Of a stretch of DNA of 64,000 nucleotides, positions 48,853 to 57,381 are shown in pieces. Location of the stretch: positions 1-64,000 of the forward strand of contig VAWN01000036.1 of NCBI GenBank assembly GCA_005885555.1. Direction: 5' to 3'. The stretch's first letter is position 1, and each line of letters begins with the position of its first letter. A program made the translations under genes and the position numbers. This DNA is from Actinomycetota bacterium (lineage in GTDB: Bacteria > Actinomycetota > Actinomycetes > Mycobacteriales > Micromonosporaceae). The notes under the pieces are model-generated. The model was not told where the DNA came from, searched no databases, and saw only the letters and a program-made list of their open reading frames with translations.

Positions 48853-50082
48853 ATGACCCTCCACGTCGACTCCGAAACCGGCAAGCTGCGCCAGGTGATC
48901 CTGCACCGGCCCGGCCTTGAGCTGAGCAGGCTGACCCCGGCGAACATCACGGGGCTGCTGTTCGACGACATCCTATGGGGCAAGCGGGCGCGGGAGGAGC
49001 ACGACGCCTTCGCCCAGGCGCTGCGCGACCGCGGGGTGAAGGTGCACTACTTCGCCGAGCTGCTCACCGAGGTGCTCGACATCCCGCAGGCGCGGTCCTG
49101 GATCCTGGACCGCACCATGACCGACGACACCGTCGGTCCGACGCTCGTCGGGCCGGTACGGCGGCTGGCCGAACAGGCCGACAGCGAGCGCCTGGCCGAG
49201 TACCTCATCGGTGGGGTACTGAAGCGGGAGCTGGCCGGCTTCACCGTGAACAGCCTGCGCTGGGAGCTGATGCACCGCGACGACTTCCTGCTGACCCCGC
49301 TGCCCAACCACCTGTTCCAGCGGGACAACTCGGCCTGGATCTACGGCGGCGTCAGCATCAACCCGATGGCGATGCCGGCCCGGATGCGCGAGTCGGTGCA
49401 CAGCACGGCCATCTACCTGTTCCACCCGATGTTCGCGGCCAGTGACTTCCAGATCTGGTACGGCGGCGACGACCGGCCGCACCAGCCGGCCACCCTGGAA
49501 GGCGGCGACATCCACGTCCTCGGGCGCGGTGCGGTGATGGTCGGGCTCGGCGAACGGTCCACCCCGATGGGCGTGGAGAACCTGGCGCGCAGCCTGTTCG
49601 CCCGGGGCGCGGCGGAGAAGGTGATCGCCGTCGAGCTGCCGCACTCGCACGCGATGATGCACCTGGACACCGTCATGACGATGCTGGACCGGGAGACCTT
49701 CGTCATGTACCCGTACCTGCAGGGCGCGCTGCGGTCCTGGACGGTCCGGCCGACCGACAGCCCGGACGATCCCGACGGTCTCGACGTGGTCCGCAACGAC
49801 GACCTGTTCGCCACGATCGCCGAGACGCTGGGCGTGGACAAGGTGATGATCCTGGAGACCGACGAGGACGTCCGGGCCGCGCAGCGCGAGCAGTGGGACG
49901 ACGGCAACAACTTCCTCGCCGTCGAGCCCGGCGTGATCGTCGGATACGAGCGCAACGTCACCACCAACACGTTCCTGCGCAAGCAGGGCATCGAGGTCAT
50001 CACCATCGCCGGCAGCGAGCTCGGCCGTGGGCGCGGCGGGCCGCGCTGCATGACCTGTCCGATCGAACGCGACGCCGCCTGA
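48853..50082 (+). CDS. arcA: Arginine deiminase
   Basis: The 409-residue enzyme converts arginine to citrulline and ammonia. All catalytic motifs are present: FQRD at 155-158, EGGD at 216-219, MHLDTV with H270, and the nucleophile C399 in PRCMTCP near the C-terminus. It starts at ATG 48853 behind GAAAGGCC. It lies between the antiporter and ornithine carbamoyltransferase, the normal order of a fermentative arginine deiminase operon. The pathway yields one ATP per arginine without oxygen and produces ammonia. Confidence 0.97.
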   Translation: MTLHVDSETGKLRQVILHRPGLELSRLTPANITGLLFDDILWGKRAREEHDAFAQALRDRGVKVHYFAELLTEVLDIPQARSWILDRTMTDDTVGPTLVGPVRRLAEQADSERLAEYLIGGVLKRELAGFTVNSLRWELMHRDDFLLTPLPNHLFQRDNSAWIYGGVSINPMAMPARMRESVHSTAIYLFHPMFAASDFQIWYGGDDRPHQPATLEGGDIHVLGRGAVMVGLGERSTPMGVENLARSLFARGAAEKVIAVELPHSHAMMHLDTVMTMLDRETFVMYPYLQGALRSWTVRPTDSPDDPDGLDVVRNDDLFATIAETLGVDKVMILETDEDVRAAQREQWDDGNNFLAVEPGVIVGYERNVTTNTFLRKQGIEVITIAGSELGRGRGGPRCMTCPIERDAA

Positions 50083-50094
50083 GGAGACACCGGC

Positions 50095-51096
50095 ATGCCG
50101 ACCAACCTGCGCAACCGCAGCTTCCTCAAGGAACTGGACTTCACCCCCGAAGAGTGGCGGTTCCTGCTGCGGCTGGCCGCCGAACTGAAGGCCGCCAAGT
50201 ACGCCGGTACCGAGGTACCGTGCCTGCGCGGCAAGAACATCGCGCTCATCTTCGAGAAGAGCTCGACCCGTACCCGCTGCGCCTTCGAGGTGGCCGCATA
50301 CGACCAGGGCGCGCACGTGACGTTCCTCGACCCGTCGGCGTCCCAGCTGGGGCACAAGGAGTCGGTGGAGGACACGGCGCGGGTACTGGGCCGGTTCTAC
50401 GACGGCATCGAGTACCGCGGCTTCGGCCAGGAGCGCGTCGAGACGCTGGCGCGCTCCGCCGGGGTACCGGTCTGGAACGGCCTGTCCGACGAGTGGCACC
50501 CGACGCAGACCCTGTGCGACGTGCTGACCATGCGCGAGCACACGTACAAGCACGACACCGAGATCTCCTTCGCCTTCCTCGGCGACGCGCGCAACAACAT
50601 GGGCAACTCGCTGCTCATCACCGGCGCGATGATGGGCATGGACGTACGCATGGTCGCACCGCAGTCGCGGTGGAACCACGACGAGGTCGTCAAGGAGGCG
50701 GAGCGGATCGCGCAGGCGACCGGCGCGCGCATCACACACACCGAGGACGTCGGCGAAGGGGTACGCGGAGTGGACTTCCTGTACACCGACGTGTGGCTGT
50801 CCATGGGCGAGCCCAAGGAGGCGTGGAACGACCGGATCGCGCAGCTGCGCCCGTACCAGATCTCGATGGACGTGATCCGGGCGACCGGCAACCCGCTGGT
50901 GAGGTTCATGCACTGCCTGCCGGCGTTCCACGACCGGCGCACCAAGGTCGGCGAGGAGATCTACGAGCACACCGGCCTGGACGCGCTTGAGGTCACCGAC
51001 GAGGTGTTCGCGTCGCCGTACTCGATCGTGTTCGACCAGGCGGAGAACCGCATGCACACGATCAAGGCGGTCATGGTCGCCACGTTGGGGGCCTGA
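50095..51096 (+). CDS. arcB: Ornithine carbamoyltransferase (catabolic, ArcB)
   Basis: The 333-residue enzyme carries the carbamoyl-phosphate motif SSTRTR (56-61), HPTQ (135-138) and the ornithine-binding HCLP (273-276), with DGIEYRGF and [12 protein letters not shown] segments typical of the family. Position between arcA and arcC indicates the catabolic direction, making carbamoyl phosphate from citrulline. It starts at ATG 50095 with a GAGGAGA site 12 bases after arcA, and its TGA abuts the carbamate kinase GTG. Confidence 0.95.
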   Translation: MPTNLRNRSFLKELDFTPEEWRFLLRLAAELKAAKYAGTEVPCLRGKNIALIFEKSSTRTRCAFEVAAYDQGAHVTFLDPSASQLGHKESVEDTARVLGRFYDGIEYRGFGQERVETLARSAGVPVWNGLSDEWHPTQTLCDVLTMREHTYKHDTEISFAFLGDARNNMGNSLLITGAMMGMDVRMVAPQSRWNHDEVVKEAERIAQATGARITHTEDVGEGVRGVDFLYTDVWLSMGEPKEAWNDRIAQLRPYQISMDVIRATGNPLVRFMHCLPAFHDRRTKVGEEIYEHTGLDALEVTDEVFASPYSIVFDQAENRMHTIKAVMVATLGA

Positions 51097-52050
51097 GTGA
51101 GCAGTCGGATCGTCATCGCGATCGGTGGCAACGCGCTCCTGGAGCGCGGCCAGCGGCCCGACGCGGCCGTCCAGCGGACCAACGCGTTGCGCGCGGTGCA
51201 GGCGCTCGCCCCGCTGGCCGAGGAGCACGAGGTCGTCATCACCCATGGCAACGGCCCGCAGGTCGGGCTGCTGGCGCTGGAGAGCGCGGCGGACGCCACG
51301 CTCACCCAGCCGTACCCGCTGGACGTGCTGGGCGCGCAGACCCAGGGGATGATCGGGTACTGGTTGCTGCAGGCGTTGCAGAACGCGCTACCCGGCCGGC
51401 AGGTCGCCGCCGTGGTGAACCAGACCCTGGTGTCGGCGGCGGACCCGGCGTTCGACGCGCCGACCAAGTTCGTCGGGCCGGTGTACGACGAGCCGACCGC
51501 GCACCGGCTGGCGAACGAACGGGGCTGGCGGGTCGCGCCGGACGGACCGTACTGGCGGCGGGTCGTCCCGTCGCCGATGCCGCAGCGCATCGTCGAGACC
51601 CGGGTGGTGCGGCTGCTGCTGACCTCCGGGGCGGTGGTGGTCTGCGCGGGCGGCGGCGGGGTACCGGTGATCCGCAACGAGTCCGGGCAACTGCAGGGCG
51701 TCGAGGCGGTCGTCGACAAGGACCTGGCGACGGCGGTGCTCGCCGAGTCGCTGGAGGCCGACGCGCTGCTGCTGCTGACCGACGTGCCGGCGGTACTGCG
51801 CGGGTACGGTACGCCGCAGGCGGAGCCGATCTCCCGGGCGACCCCGGCGGCGCTGCGGCAGGAGCGGTTCCCGGCCGGCTCGATGGGTCCGAAGGTCGAT
51901 GCGGTCTGCCGGTTCGTGGAGGTCACCGGCGACCTCGCGGCGATCGGCGCGCTCGCCGACGCCACACTGATCCTCGCCGGCAAGGCCGGCACGGTGGTGA
52001 CTCCGGGCGGCGACTACGGGGGGTCGCACGACCTGAAGCCGCCACGCTGA
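51097..52050 (+). CDS. arcC: Carbamate kinase
   Basis: The 317-residue enzyme has the amino-acid kinase pattern IVIAIGGNALLERGQ, ITHGNGPQVGLL, AGGGGVPVI, and a C-terminal IGALADATLILAGKAGT. It transfers phosphate from carbamoyl phosphate to ADP, forming ATP, ammonia and CO2, and completes the arginine deiminase pathway. GTG 51097 follows the arcB TGA with no gap. Its own stop abuts the lipid kinase ATG. Confidence 0.96.
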   Translation: MSSRIVIAIGGNALLERGQRPDAAVQRTNALRAVQALAPLAEEHEVVITHGNGPQVGLLALESAADATLTQPYPLDVLGAQTQGMIGYWLLQALQNALPGRQVAAVVNQTLVSAADPAFDAPTKFVGPVYDEPTAHRLANERGWRVAPDGPYWRRVVPSPMPQRIVETRVVRLLLTSGAVVVCAGGGGVPVIRNESGQLQGVEAVVDKDLATAVLAESLEADALLLLTDVPAVLRGYGTPQAEPISRATPAALRQERFPAGSMGPKVDAVCRFVEVTGDLAAIGALADATLILAGKAGTVVTPGGDYGGSHDLKPPR

Positions 52051-53013
52051 ATGCGGGAGGTGGCCACCGTGGTGGGGTTGCCGGCACCGGTACCACCCCG
52101 GCGGCCATTCCTGATCATGAACCCGCAGTCGGGCGGCGGCAAGGTCGACCGGTTCGGCCTGGTCCGCAAGGCCCGCGCGCTCAACGCCGACGTGGCGCTG
52201 CTCGAAGGCGCGGGTACCGTCGACGTCGCGGCCCTGGCCCGCGAGGCGGCCGACGACGGTGCCGACCTGCTCGGCGTGGCCGGTGGCGACGGTACCCAGT
52301 CGCTGGTGGCCGCCGTCGCGGCCGACCGCGGCATCCCGTTCATGGTGATCGCCGCCGGTACCCGCAACCAGTTCGCGCGCGATCTCGGCCTGGACAGCGA
52401 GGACCCGGCCGCGTGCCTGGCCGCGTTGACCGACGGCGTCGAGGTGCGGGTCGATCTCGGCCGGATCGGTGACCGCAGCTTCGTCACCAGCGCGGCGTTC
52501 GGCGCGTACGCGGAGCTGGTACGCACGACCGCCTTCCGCGACGGCGACACCGCCGCGGCGCTGGCCCTGCTGCCCAGCCTGCTGGCGGCGCCGGACGAGC
52601 AGCGGCTGAACCTGCGTACCGGGGACACCGTGGTCGGCGACTCCGCCGCGGTGCTGGTGAGCAACAACCCGTACGGCGCGGCCGACATCGCCGGGCTGGG
52701 CCGCCGCAACCGGCTCGACCGCGGCGTGCTCGGCCTGCTCGCGGTGACCCTGCGGGGCGCCCGCGACGCCGTGCGGCTGGTCCGCGGCCGGCGCTCGGGA
52801 CTGGTCAAGGTCTCCACGGCGACCGAGGCGGTCATCGAGACCGACGCGGACCGGATCCCGGTGGGCGTCGACGGGGAGGAGGTGACGCTCGCGACACCGG
52901 TGCACTGCGCGATCCGGCCGGGCGTGCTGCGGGTGCGCGTACCGCGACTGCGGCCGGGCGTCCGGCCGGGCGTCCGCGGTACCCGGGTGCACACCGCGAT
53001 GGTTGGCACATAA
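52051..53013 (+). CDS. Soluble diacylglycerol kinase family protein
   Basis: This 320-residue protein is the catalytic part of a DAGK/YegS-like kinase: NPQSGGGK at 24-31, GGDGT at 78-82, AAGTRNQFARDLGLD, VGVDGEEV near the end and a basic PGVRPGVRG tail. It lacks the N-terminal membrane helices of the paralogue at 14443 but otherwise follows it segment by segment. ATG 52051 follows the arcC stop with no gap, so it is the fifth gene of the arginine deiminase operon, an unusual position for a lipid kinase. The substrate is unknown. Confidence 0.85.
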   Translation: MREVATVVGLPAPVPPRRPFLIMNPQSGGGKVDRFGLVRKARALNADVALLEGAGTVDVAALAREAADDGADLLGVAGGDGTQSLVAAVAADRGIPFMVIAAGTRNQFARDLGLDSEDPAACLAALTDGVEVRVDLGRIGDRSFVTSAAFGAYAELVRTTAFRDGDTAAALALLPSLLAAPDEQRLNLRTGDTVVGDSAAVLVSNNPYGAADIAGLGRRNRLDRGVLGLLAVTLRGARDAVRLVRGRRSGLVKVSTATEAVIETDADRIPVGVDGEEVTLATPVHCAIRPGVLRVRVPRLRPGVRPGVRGTRVHTAMVGT

Positions 53014-53321
53014 GCGTATCGGTCGGGTCAGCGCCGGTCGCGTGGGCGTGCTTAGATGAGTCGACGCTTCGTTCAAGGTCCTCAGGTTAGGGGACCCCGT
53101 CTTCCGTCGCCTCACACGTTACGGGTGATTCGCCGGCCCCGGATGTGTGCTGGGATAGGGAGACGCAAGAGCGGGAATCGCCCCGGACCCTGTCGCTTCC
53201 CGCTGTCCCGCGCGTGAAAGACCGCCGGAGGCGCGTGCCCCGACGCGAACCCGGCAGATGGTGGCGCCGCACCGGTCGTGATGGCCGGCCGGGTACGGCA
53301 ACGCGGGAAACAGGGGGTGAC
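53014..53321. other. 308-bp intergenic region before a MalT-like regulator
   Basis: No gene is supported here. The stretch contains a short GGTCC-N10-GGACC inverted repeat near 53078-53097 and a weak palindrome TCACACGTTACGGGTGA (53112-53128), which matches the island motif at only 9 of 12 positions. The open frame upstream of ATG 53322 is not conserved in character and is treated as leader sequence. The region likely holds the promoter of the regulator gene. Confidence 0.5.
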
Positions 53322-56066
53322 ATGGTCCACGACGGCGTCTCGAGCATCTTGAGCAGCGGTCCTGGCTCTTCCAGTCCATCCGGTCGGGCACTGGGCGTGC
53401 GGTCGCGGGGACCGACCTCGCGGCCCACCAGCCCGGTTCCGCCGAACCTGTCCCGGCCGCGGGTACCGCCGGCGTTCGTGCCGCGCCCGCGGCTGATCCA
53501 GCTGCTCGACGCGGGCAACGAACGTCCGGTCACCCTGGTCAGCGCGGGAGCCGGCTGGGGCAAGACCCTGCTCGTCGCGTCCTGGGCGGGAGCCGCGGCA
53601 CGGCAGGAGCCGGTCGGCTGGCTCTCCCTTGACAACGATGACAACGATCCCGCCGTCTTCTGGTCGCACGTGCTGTCCGCGCTGCGCCACGCCGGTGCCA
53701 TCCAGGACGTGCGCGACCTTCGCGAGGTCGGCCCCGGGTCCTCGATGAACCAGGCATTCATCCGCCGGGTGGCCGGCGGCCTCGCCCGGCTGCCGCAGCA
53801 GGTGACGCTGGTACTCGACGACCTCGACGAGATCCACGAGCCGCGGGTCATGAAGGACCTGTCGATGCTGCTGCGCTGCCAGCCCGAGCAGCTGCGGCTG
53901 GTGCTCGTCGCGCGCACCGACCCGGTACTCCCGCTGCACCGGATGCGTGCCGCCGGTGACCTGACCGAGATCCGCGCCGCCGACCTGCAGTTCACCGCGG
54001 CGGAGGCGACCGAGCTGCTGTCCCATCACGGCCTGCAGCTCGACGACCGTGAGCTGCGGGTGCTGCTGGACCGGACCGAGGGCTGGGCGGCCGGCCTGCG
54101 GTTGGCCGCGATCTTCCTGACCAGCGCCGGTGACCACCACCGCATCGAGGACTTCGCCGGCGACAAGGGCGCGGTCGCCGACTACCTCGTCGGCGAGGTA
54201 CTCGCCCAGCAGCCGCCGGACCTCCACCGGTTCCTGCTGTACACGAGCATCGTCGACAAGCTGTCCGGCGAGCTGGCCGACGCCATCACCAACGGCGGCC
54301 ACGGGCAGCGGATCCTGGAGCAGCTCGAACGCACCAACGTCTTCCTGGTCGGGCTGGGGTCGCGGCCCGGCTGGTTCCGGTACCACCACCTGTTCCGCGA
54401 CCTGCTGCGCCACCAGTTGCTCCTCGACGCGCCGGAGATGATCCCGGTGCTGCACTACCGGGCGGTCGAGTGGTACCTCAGCCACGACGCCCCGGTCAAG
54501 GCGCTCGCGCACGCGGCGGCGGCCGAGGACTGGCCGCTGGTCGGCCGGCTCGTCGTGGCCCGCGGCGGCCCGCTGATCCTGTCGGTCGACCGCGAGGCAC
54601 TGGTCAACGTGCTGGAGCGGGTACCGCCGGAGTGGTTCGGGGTGACCGCGGAGCTGACCATGTGCGCGGCGCTGCTGATGTTCCACGCGCGCGGGTATGA
54701 CGCGGTGCTGACCCTGGTGGCCAAGGCGCGCAAGCTGCTGGCCGGCCGTAGCGCGATCGACCGGCGGCCGGTCGAGATCGGGCTGCGCATGCTCGAAGTG
54801 GCCGTGGCCCGGCAACGCAGCGACATGCCGGCGCTCATGGACGCCACCAGCGAGGCGCTGGACTGGCTGACCGCGGTGCGCTGGACGCACCTGCCGTCGG
54901 CCCTGAAGTACCGCGCCATCGGGTTGAACAACAAGGGCGTCGCGCTGCTGTGGACGGGGCAGCTGGAGAGCGCGAACCGGTACCTCTGGTCGGCGATGAC
55001 CGCCGCGCGGGCGACCGGCGTCGAGCTGGTCGAGATCAACTCGCTCGGCCACCTCGCCCTGATCGACGCGCTGCGGGGCAGCCTGCGCGACGCCGACGGG
55101 CACGCGCTGGAGGGCCGCGAGCTTGCCGAGCGCCGCGGGTGGAGCTCCGAGCTGCAGGCGGTACCGGTGTACCTCGCGCTCGCCTCGATCGCCTTGGAGC
55201 GCAACGACATCCCCGAGGCGCAGTGGGCGCTGCGCCGCGGGTTCAACGCCTACCGCACCGATCCGGAGGCGGCGCAGTACGTCGGACTGCGCATCGCCCA
55301 GGCGCGGATGCTGCTCGCGCACGCGCAACCCGAGGCGGCCCGGGCGATGCTGGACCAGGCCCGCCGGGAGGCCGAACGGGTGCTGACCGCGCCGACCCTC
55401 GCGTGGCAGCTCGCGCTGGCGCTGGCCGAGGTGGACCTCGTCGCCGGGCACGCCGACCGGTTCCTGGAGGAGATCGGGGCGGTTCCCGACGGTACCGACT
55501 TCGCCGCGCGCAACCAGGTCTGGCTCGCACGTGCCGCGCTCGCCTCGGGCAACCAGCGGTCGGTGGAGCCGTTGCTGGCGCCGGTGCTCGACGCGCCGGC
55601 CGACCCGCTGACCGCGGTCGATGCCTGGATCACCGCCGCGTTGGTGGCCGAGAGCCAGCGACAGGGCAACCGTTCGCTGGAGGCGCTCACCCGGGCGTTC
55701 GCGATCGCCGAGCCGGAGGGGCTGCGCCGGCCGTTCCTGACCACCGGGCGGCGGGAGATCGTGGGGCTGGTCGAGCGGCAGGTCCTGCTGGTGGAGGAGA
55801 ACGCGCAGTTCGTCGCCGACGTGCTGGCCGACCTGCGGCCCGGCGCGCCGCGGGCGGACCGGGCCGCGCTCAACGTCGAGCTCAGCGAGCGCGAGCTGGA
55901 GGTGCTGCGGTACCTGCCGACCATGTTCAATGCCGGCGAGATCGCCGAGGACCTGCACGTGTCGGTCAACACCGTGAAGGCGCACCTGCGCGCCATCTAC
56001 CGCAAGCTCGGGGTGTCCCGGCGGCAGGACGCCGTCGGCCAGGCGCAGAAACTGCGCATCCTCTGA
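53322..56066 (+). CDS. MalT-like LuxR family ATP-dependent regulator
   Basis: The 914-residue protein has a Ser/Pro-rich leader (residues 1-45), an ATPase with Walker A SAGAGWGKTLLVASW and Walker B VTLVLDDLDEI, a long TPR-like region, and a C-terminal LuxR domain (LSERELEVLRYLPTMFNAGEIAE, then SVNTVKAHLRAIYRKLGVSRR). ATG 53322 follows a GGGGG run. It is the third MalT-like protein of the island. An island palindrome begins directly after its stop, and the next gene is a small uncharacterised one. Confidence 0.88.
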   Translation: MVHDGVSSILSSGPGSSSPSGRALGVRSRGPTSRPTSPVPPNLSRPRVPPAFVPRPRLIQLLDAGNERPVTLVSAGAGWGKTLLVASWAGAAARQEPVGWLSLDNDDNDPAVFWSHVLSALRHAGAIQDVRDLREVGPGSSMNQAFIRRVAGGLARLPQQVTLVLDDLDEIHEPRVMKDLSMLLRCQPEQLRLVLVARTDPVLPLHRMRAAGDLTEIRAADLQFTAAEATELLSHHGLQLDDRELRVLLDRTEGWAAGLRLAAIFLTSAGDHHRIEDFAGDKGAVADYLVGEVLAQQPPDLHRFLLYTSIVDKLSGELADAITNGGHGQRILEQLERTNVFLVGLGSRPGWFRYHHLFRDLLRHQLLLDAPEMIPVLHYRAVEWYLSHDAPVKALAHAAAAEDWPLVGRLVVARGGPLILSVDREALVNVLERVPPEWFGVTAELTMCAALLMFHARGYDAVLTLVAKARKLLAGRSAIDRRPVEIGLRMLEVAVARQRSDMPALMDATSEALDWLTAVRWTHLPSALKYRAIGLNNKGVALLWTGQLESANRYLWSAMTAARATGVELVEINSLGHLALIDALRGSLRDADGHALEGRELAERRGWSSELQAVPVYLALASIALERNDIPEAQWALRRGFNAYRTDPEAAQYVGLRIAQARMLLAHAQPEAARAMLDQARREAERVLTAPTLAWQLALALAEVDLVAGHADRFLEEIGAVPDGTDFAARNQVWLARAALASGNQRSVEPLLAPVLDAPADPLTAVDAWITAALVAESQRQGNRSLEALTRAFAIAEPEGLRRPFLTTGRREIVGLVERQVLLVEENAQFVADVLADLRPGAPRADRAALNVELSERELEVLRYLPTMFNAGEIAEDLHVSVNTVKAHLRAIYRKLGVSRRQDAVGQAQKLRIL

Positions 56067-56067
56067 A

Positions 56068-56084
56068 TCACCCTCCGGGGATGA
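56068..56084. promoter_or_regulatory. Island palindrome after the 53.3-56.1 kb regulator
   Basis: TCACCCTCCGGGGATGA matches 11 of 12 arm positions. It lies 198 bp before ATG 56283, farther than other copies, so the promoter may be distant from the coding start. The 56085-56282 stretch contains no other supported feature. Confidence 0.42.
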
Positions 56085-56282
56085 GGTGACGTATCGCGAC
56101 TGCCTGGTCTACTGACTGTGGACGTCAACCGGCACGCTCCGCCCCGGTCCCGTTCTGAGGGCAGGTCATGGCAGTGGGGGCCAGCCCGCCCGTATGGGGT
56201 GGAGCGGCGTCGGGTCAGGCCCCGGTACCGCGTCCGGAGTGCCGCCGGGGCCTGACCGGCGTCCCGGTACCGAAAGGACCGC

Positions 56283-56777
56283 ATGGCAGACTCCGAGGAT
56301 CTCCTGCCGCCCCCCGGGCTGGCCGCGATCGACGCGCTGTTCGTGCAGACCGCGCACAGCGCCGGGTACTGCGCCGGACAGCTGACCCTGTACGGGCTGA
56401 GCCGGTCCACGCTGTACTTCGCCGACCGGCCGCAGCGCGCGGTGGGCCACCTGCACACCCAGCTGTTCGTCGCGTTGTGGGAGTCCGGCATGCACAGCTT
56501 CGCCGACGACCCGCCCAACGCGGTGCTCTCGTTCATCGAGTCGGGCGCGACGGGGGAGAACGCCGGGATTCCGGAGGACGCGGTCGTGGTGCTGCACGCG
56601 CCGAAGCTGAGCGGCGACGAGCTCACGTACTACGTCGACCTGCTGGACGGCAAGCTGCCCGAGCGGTCCGGCGGCTGCGCGCTGTTCATCGACTCGTTCG
56701 GGCGGCCGGTCTCGCCGGCGCTGCTGGCCGCGATGCAGAAGCTGTCCCGGTTCCGGCAGGCGACCCGCGACTGGTGA
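56283..56777 (+). CDS. Uncharacterised small soluble protein
   Basis: The 164-residue protein starts at ATG 56283 behind AAAGGA. It has a predicted alpha/beta organisation with AAIDALFVQTAHSAGYCAGQL, LYFADRPQRAVGHLHTQLFVALWESGM, AVVVLHAPKLSGDELTYYVDLLDG and a C-terminal LLAAMQKLSRFRQATRD helix. There are no membrane helices or clear catalytic motif. The family is unknown to me. The divergently oriented CMD gene ends eight bases away. Confidence 0.6.
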   Translation: MADSEDLLPPPGLAAIDALFVQTAHSAGYCAGQLTLYGLSRSTLYFADRPQRAVGHLHTQLFVALWESGMHSFADDPPNAVLSFIESGATGENAGIPEDAVVVLHAPKLSGDELTYYVDLLDGKLPERSGGCALFIDSFGRPVSPALLAAMQKLSRFRQATRDW

Positions 56778-56784
56778 CCGGCGC

Positions 56785-57114
56785 TCACGTCGACTGGCGG
56801 ACCACCTGCAGCACGTTGTCGGCCGCGGACACGACGCGGGCGCTGCCGACCAGCGGCGCCAGCGTGACGAGCAGCGCCTTCATCGTGTCCGGCGTGATGC
56901 CCACCTGGTCGGCCAGGATGATGTGGGCGTAGTACGACGCCGCGGGTGCGTCCAGCGCGACCAGCGCGCCGATCCGCGCCGCCACCGCGGTCCGCTCGTC
57001 CAGGTCGGGCTGGCTGAAGGCATCGGCGTTCAGCTTGGCCAGGGCCGCCATCACCGGGCCCTCGCCCCTGCTGAGTTCCTGGAGCATCTCTTCGAGTTCG
57101 GTCTGCGCTGACAT
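56785..57114 (-). CDS. Carboxymuconolactone decarboxylase-like (AhpD-type) protein
   Basis: The 109-residue helical protein matches the CMD domain: LDERTAVAARIGALVALDAPAASYYAHIILADQVGITPDTMKALLVTLAPLVGSARVV. The usual C-x-x-C-x-x-x-H redox pair of AhpD is absent (Ala and Tyr stand there), so peroxidase-type activity is unlikely. ATG 57114 is preceded by a degenerate island palindrome 34 bp upstream. It is probably a target of the shared regulator. Its substrate is unknown. Confidence 0.78.
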   Translation of the reverse strand: MSAQTELEEMLQELSRGEGPVMAALAKLNADAFSQPDLDERTAVAARIGALVALDAPAASYYAHIILADQVGITPDTMKALLVTLAPLVGSARVVSAADNVLQVVRQST

Positions 57115-57148
57115 GGCCCCAGTGTGGTGGCAGGGCCGGGCCCCGGGG

Positions 57149-57165
57149 TCATCCGTCGCGGGTGG
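57149..57165. promoter_or_regulatory. Degenerate island palindrome before the CMD gene
   Basis: TCATCCGTCGCGGGTGG has a perfect left arm and four of six right-arm positions, and sits 34 bp before ATG 57114. The spacing agrees with the perfect copies and supports it despite the mismatches. Confidence 0.45.
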
Positions 57166-57255
57166 TCCGGAACCGCCGCGGCGAGCAACAGCACCGAGCC
57201 GGGGGCGGCCCGCTTCGACATGGGCTTAGTTTACGGCTTATATCGATGCTCGTAG

Positions 57256-57372
<117 letters not shown>

Positions 57373-57381
57373 AGTCGGCGC

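Noticed and set aside
53112-53128. TCACACGTTACGGGTGA as another copy of the island palindrome
   Set aside because: It matches only 9 of 12 arm positions and is nearly 200 bp from the next start, so it could occur by chance.
53145-53321. Extension of the third MalT-like regulator upstream of ATG 53322
   Set aside because: The residues are charged and low-complexity. A GGGGG run before ATG 53322 gives a better start.
12743-57165. Island palindromes as DosR boxes
   Set aside because: The mycobacterial DosR consensus has GGGAC/GTCCC arms. Here the arms are TCATCC/GGATGA, so a different factor is expected although the gene content is similar.
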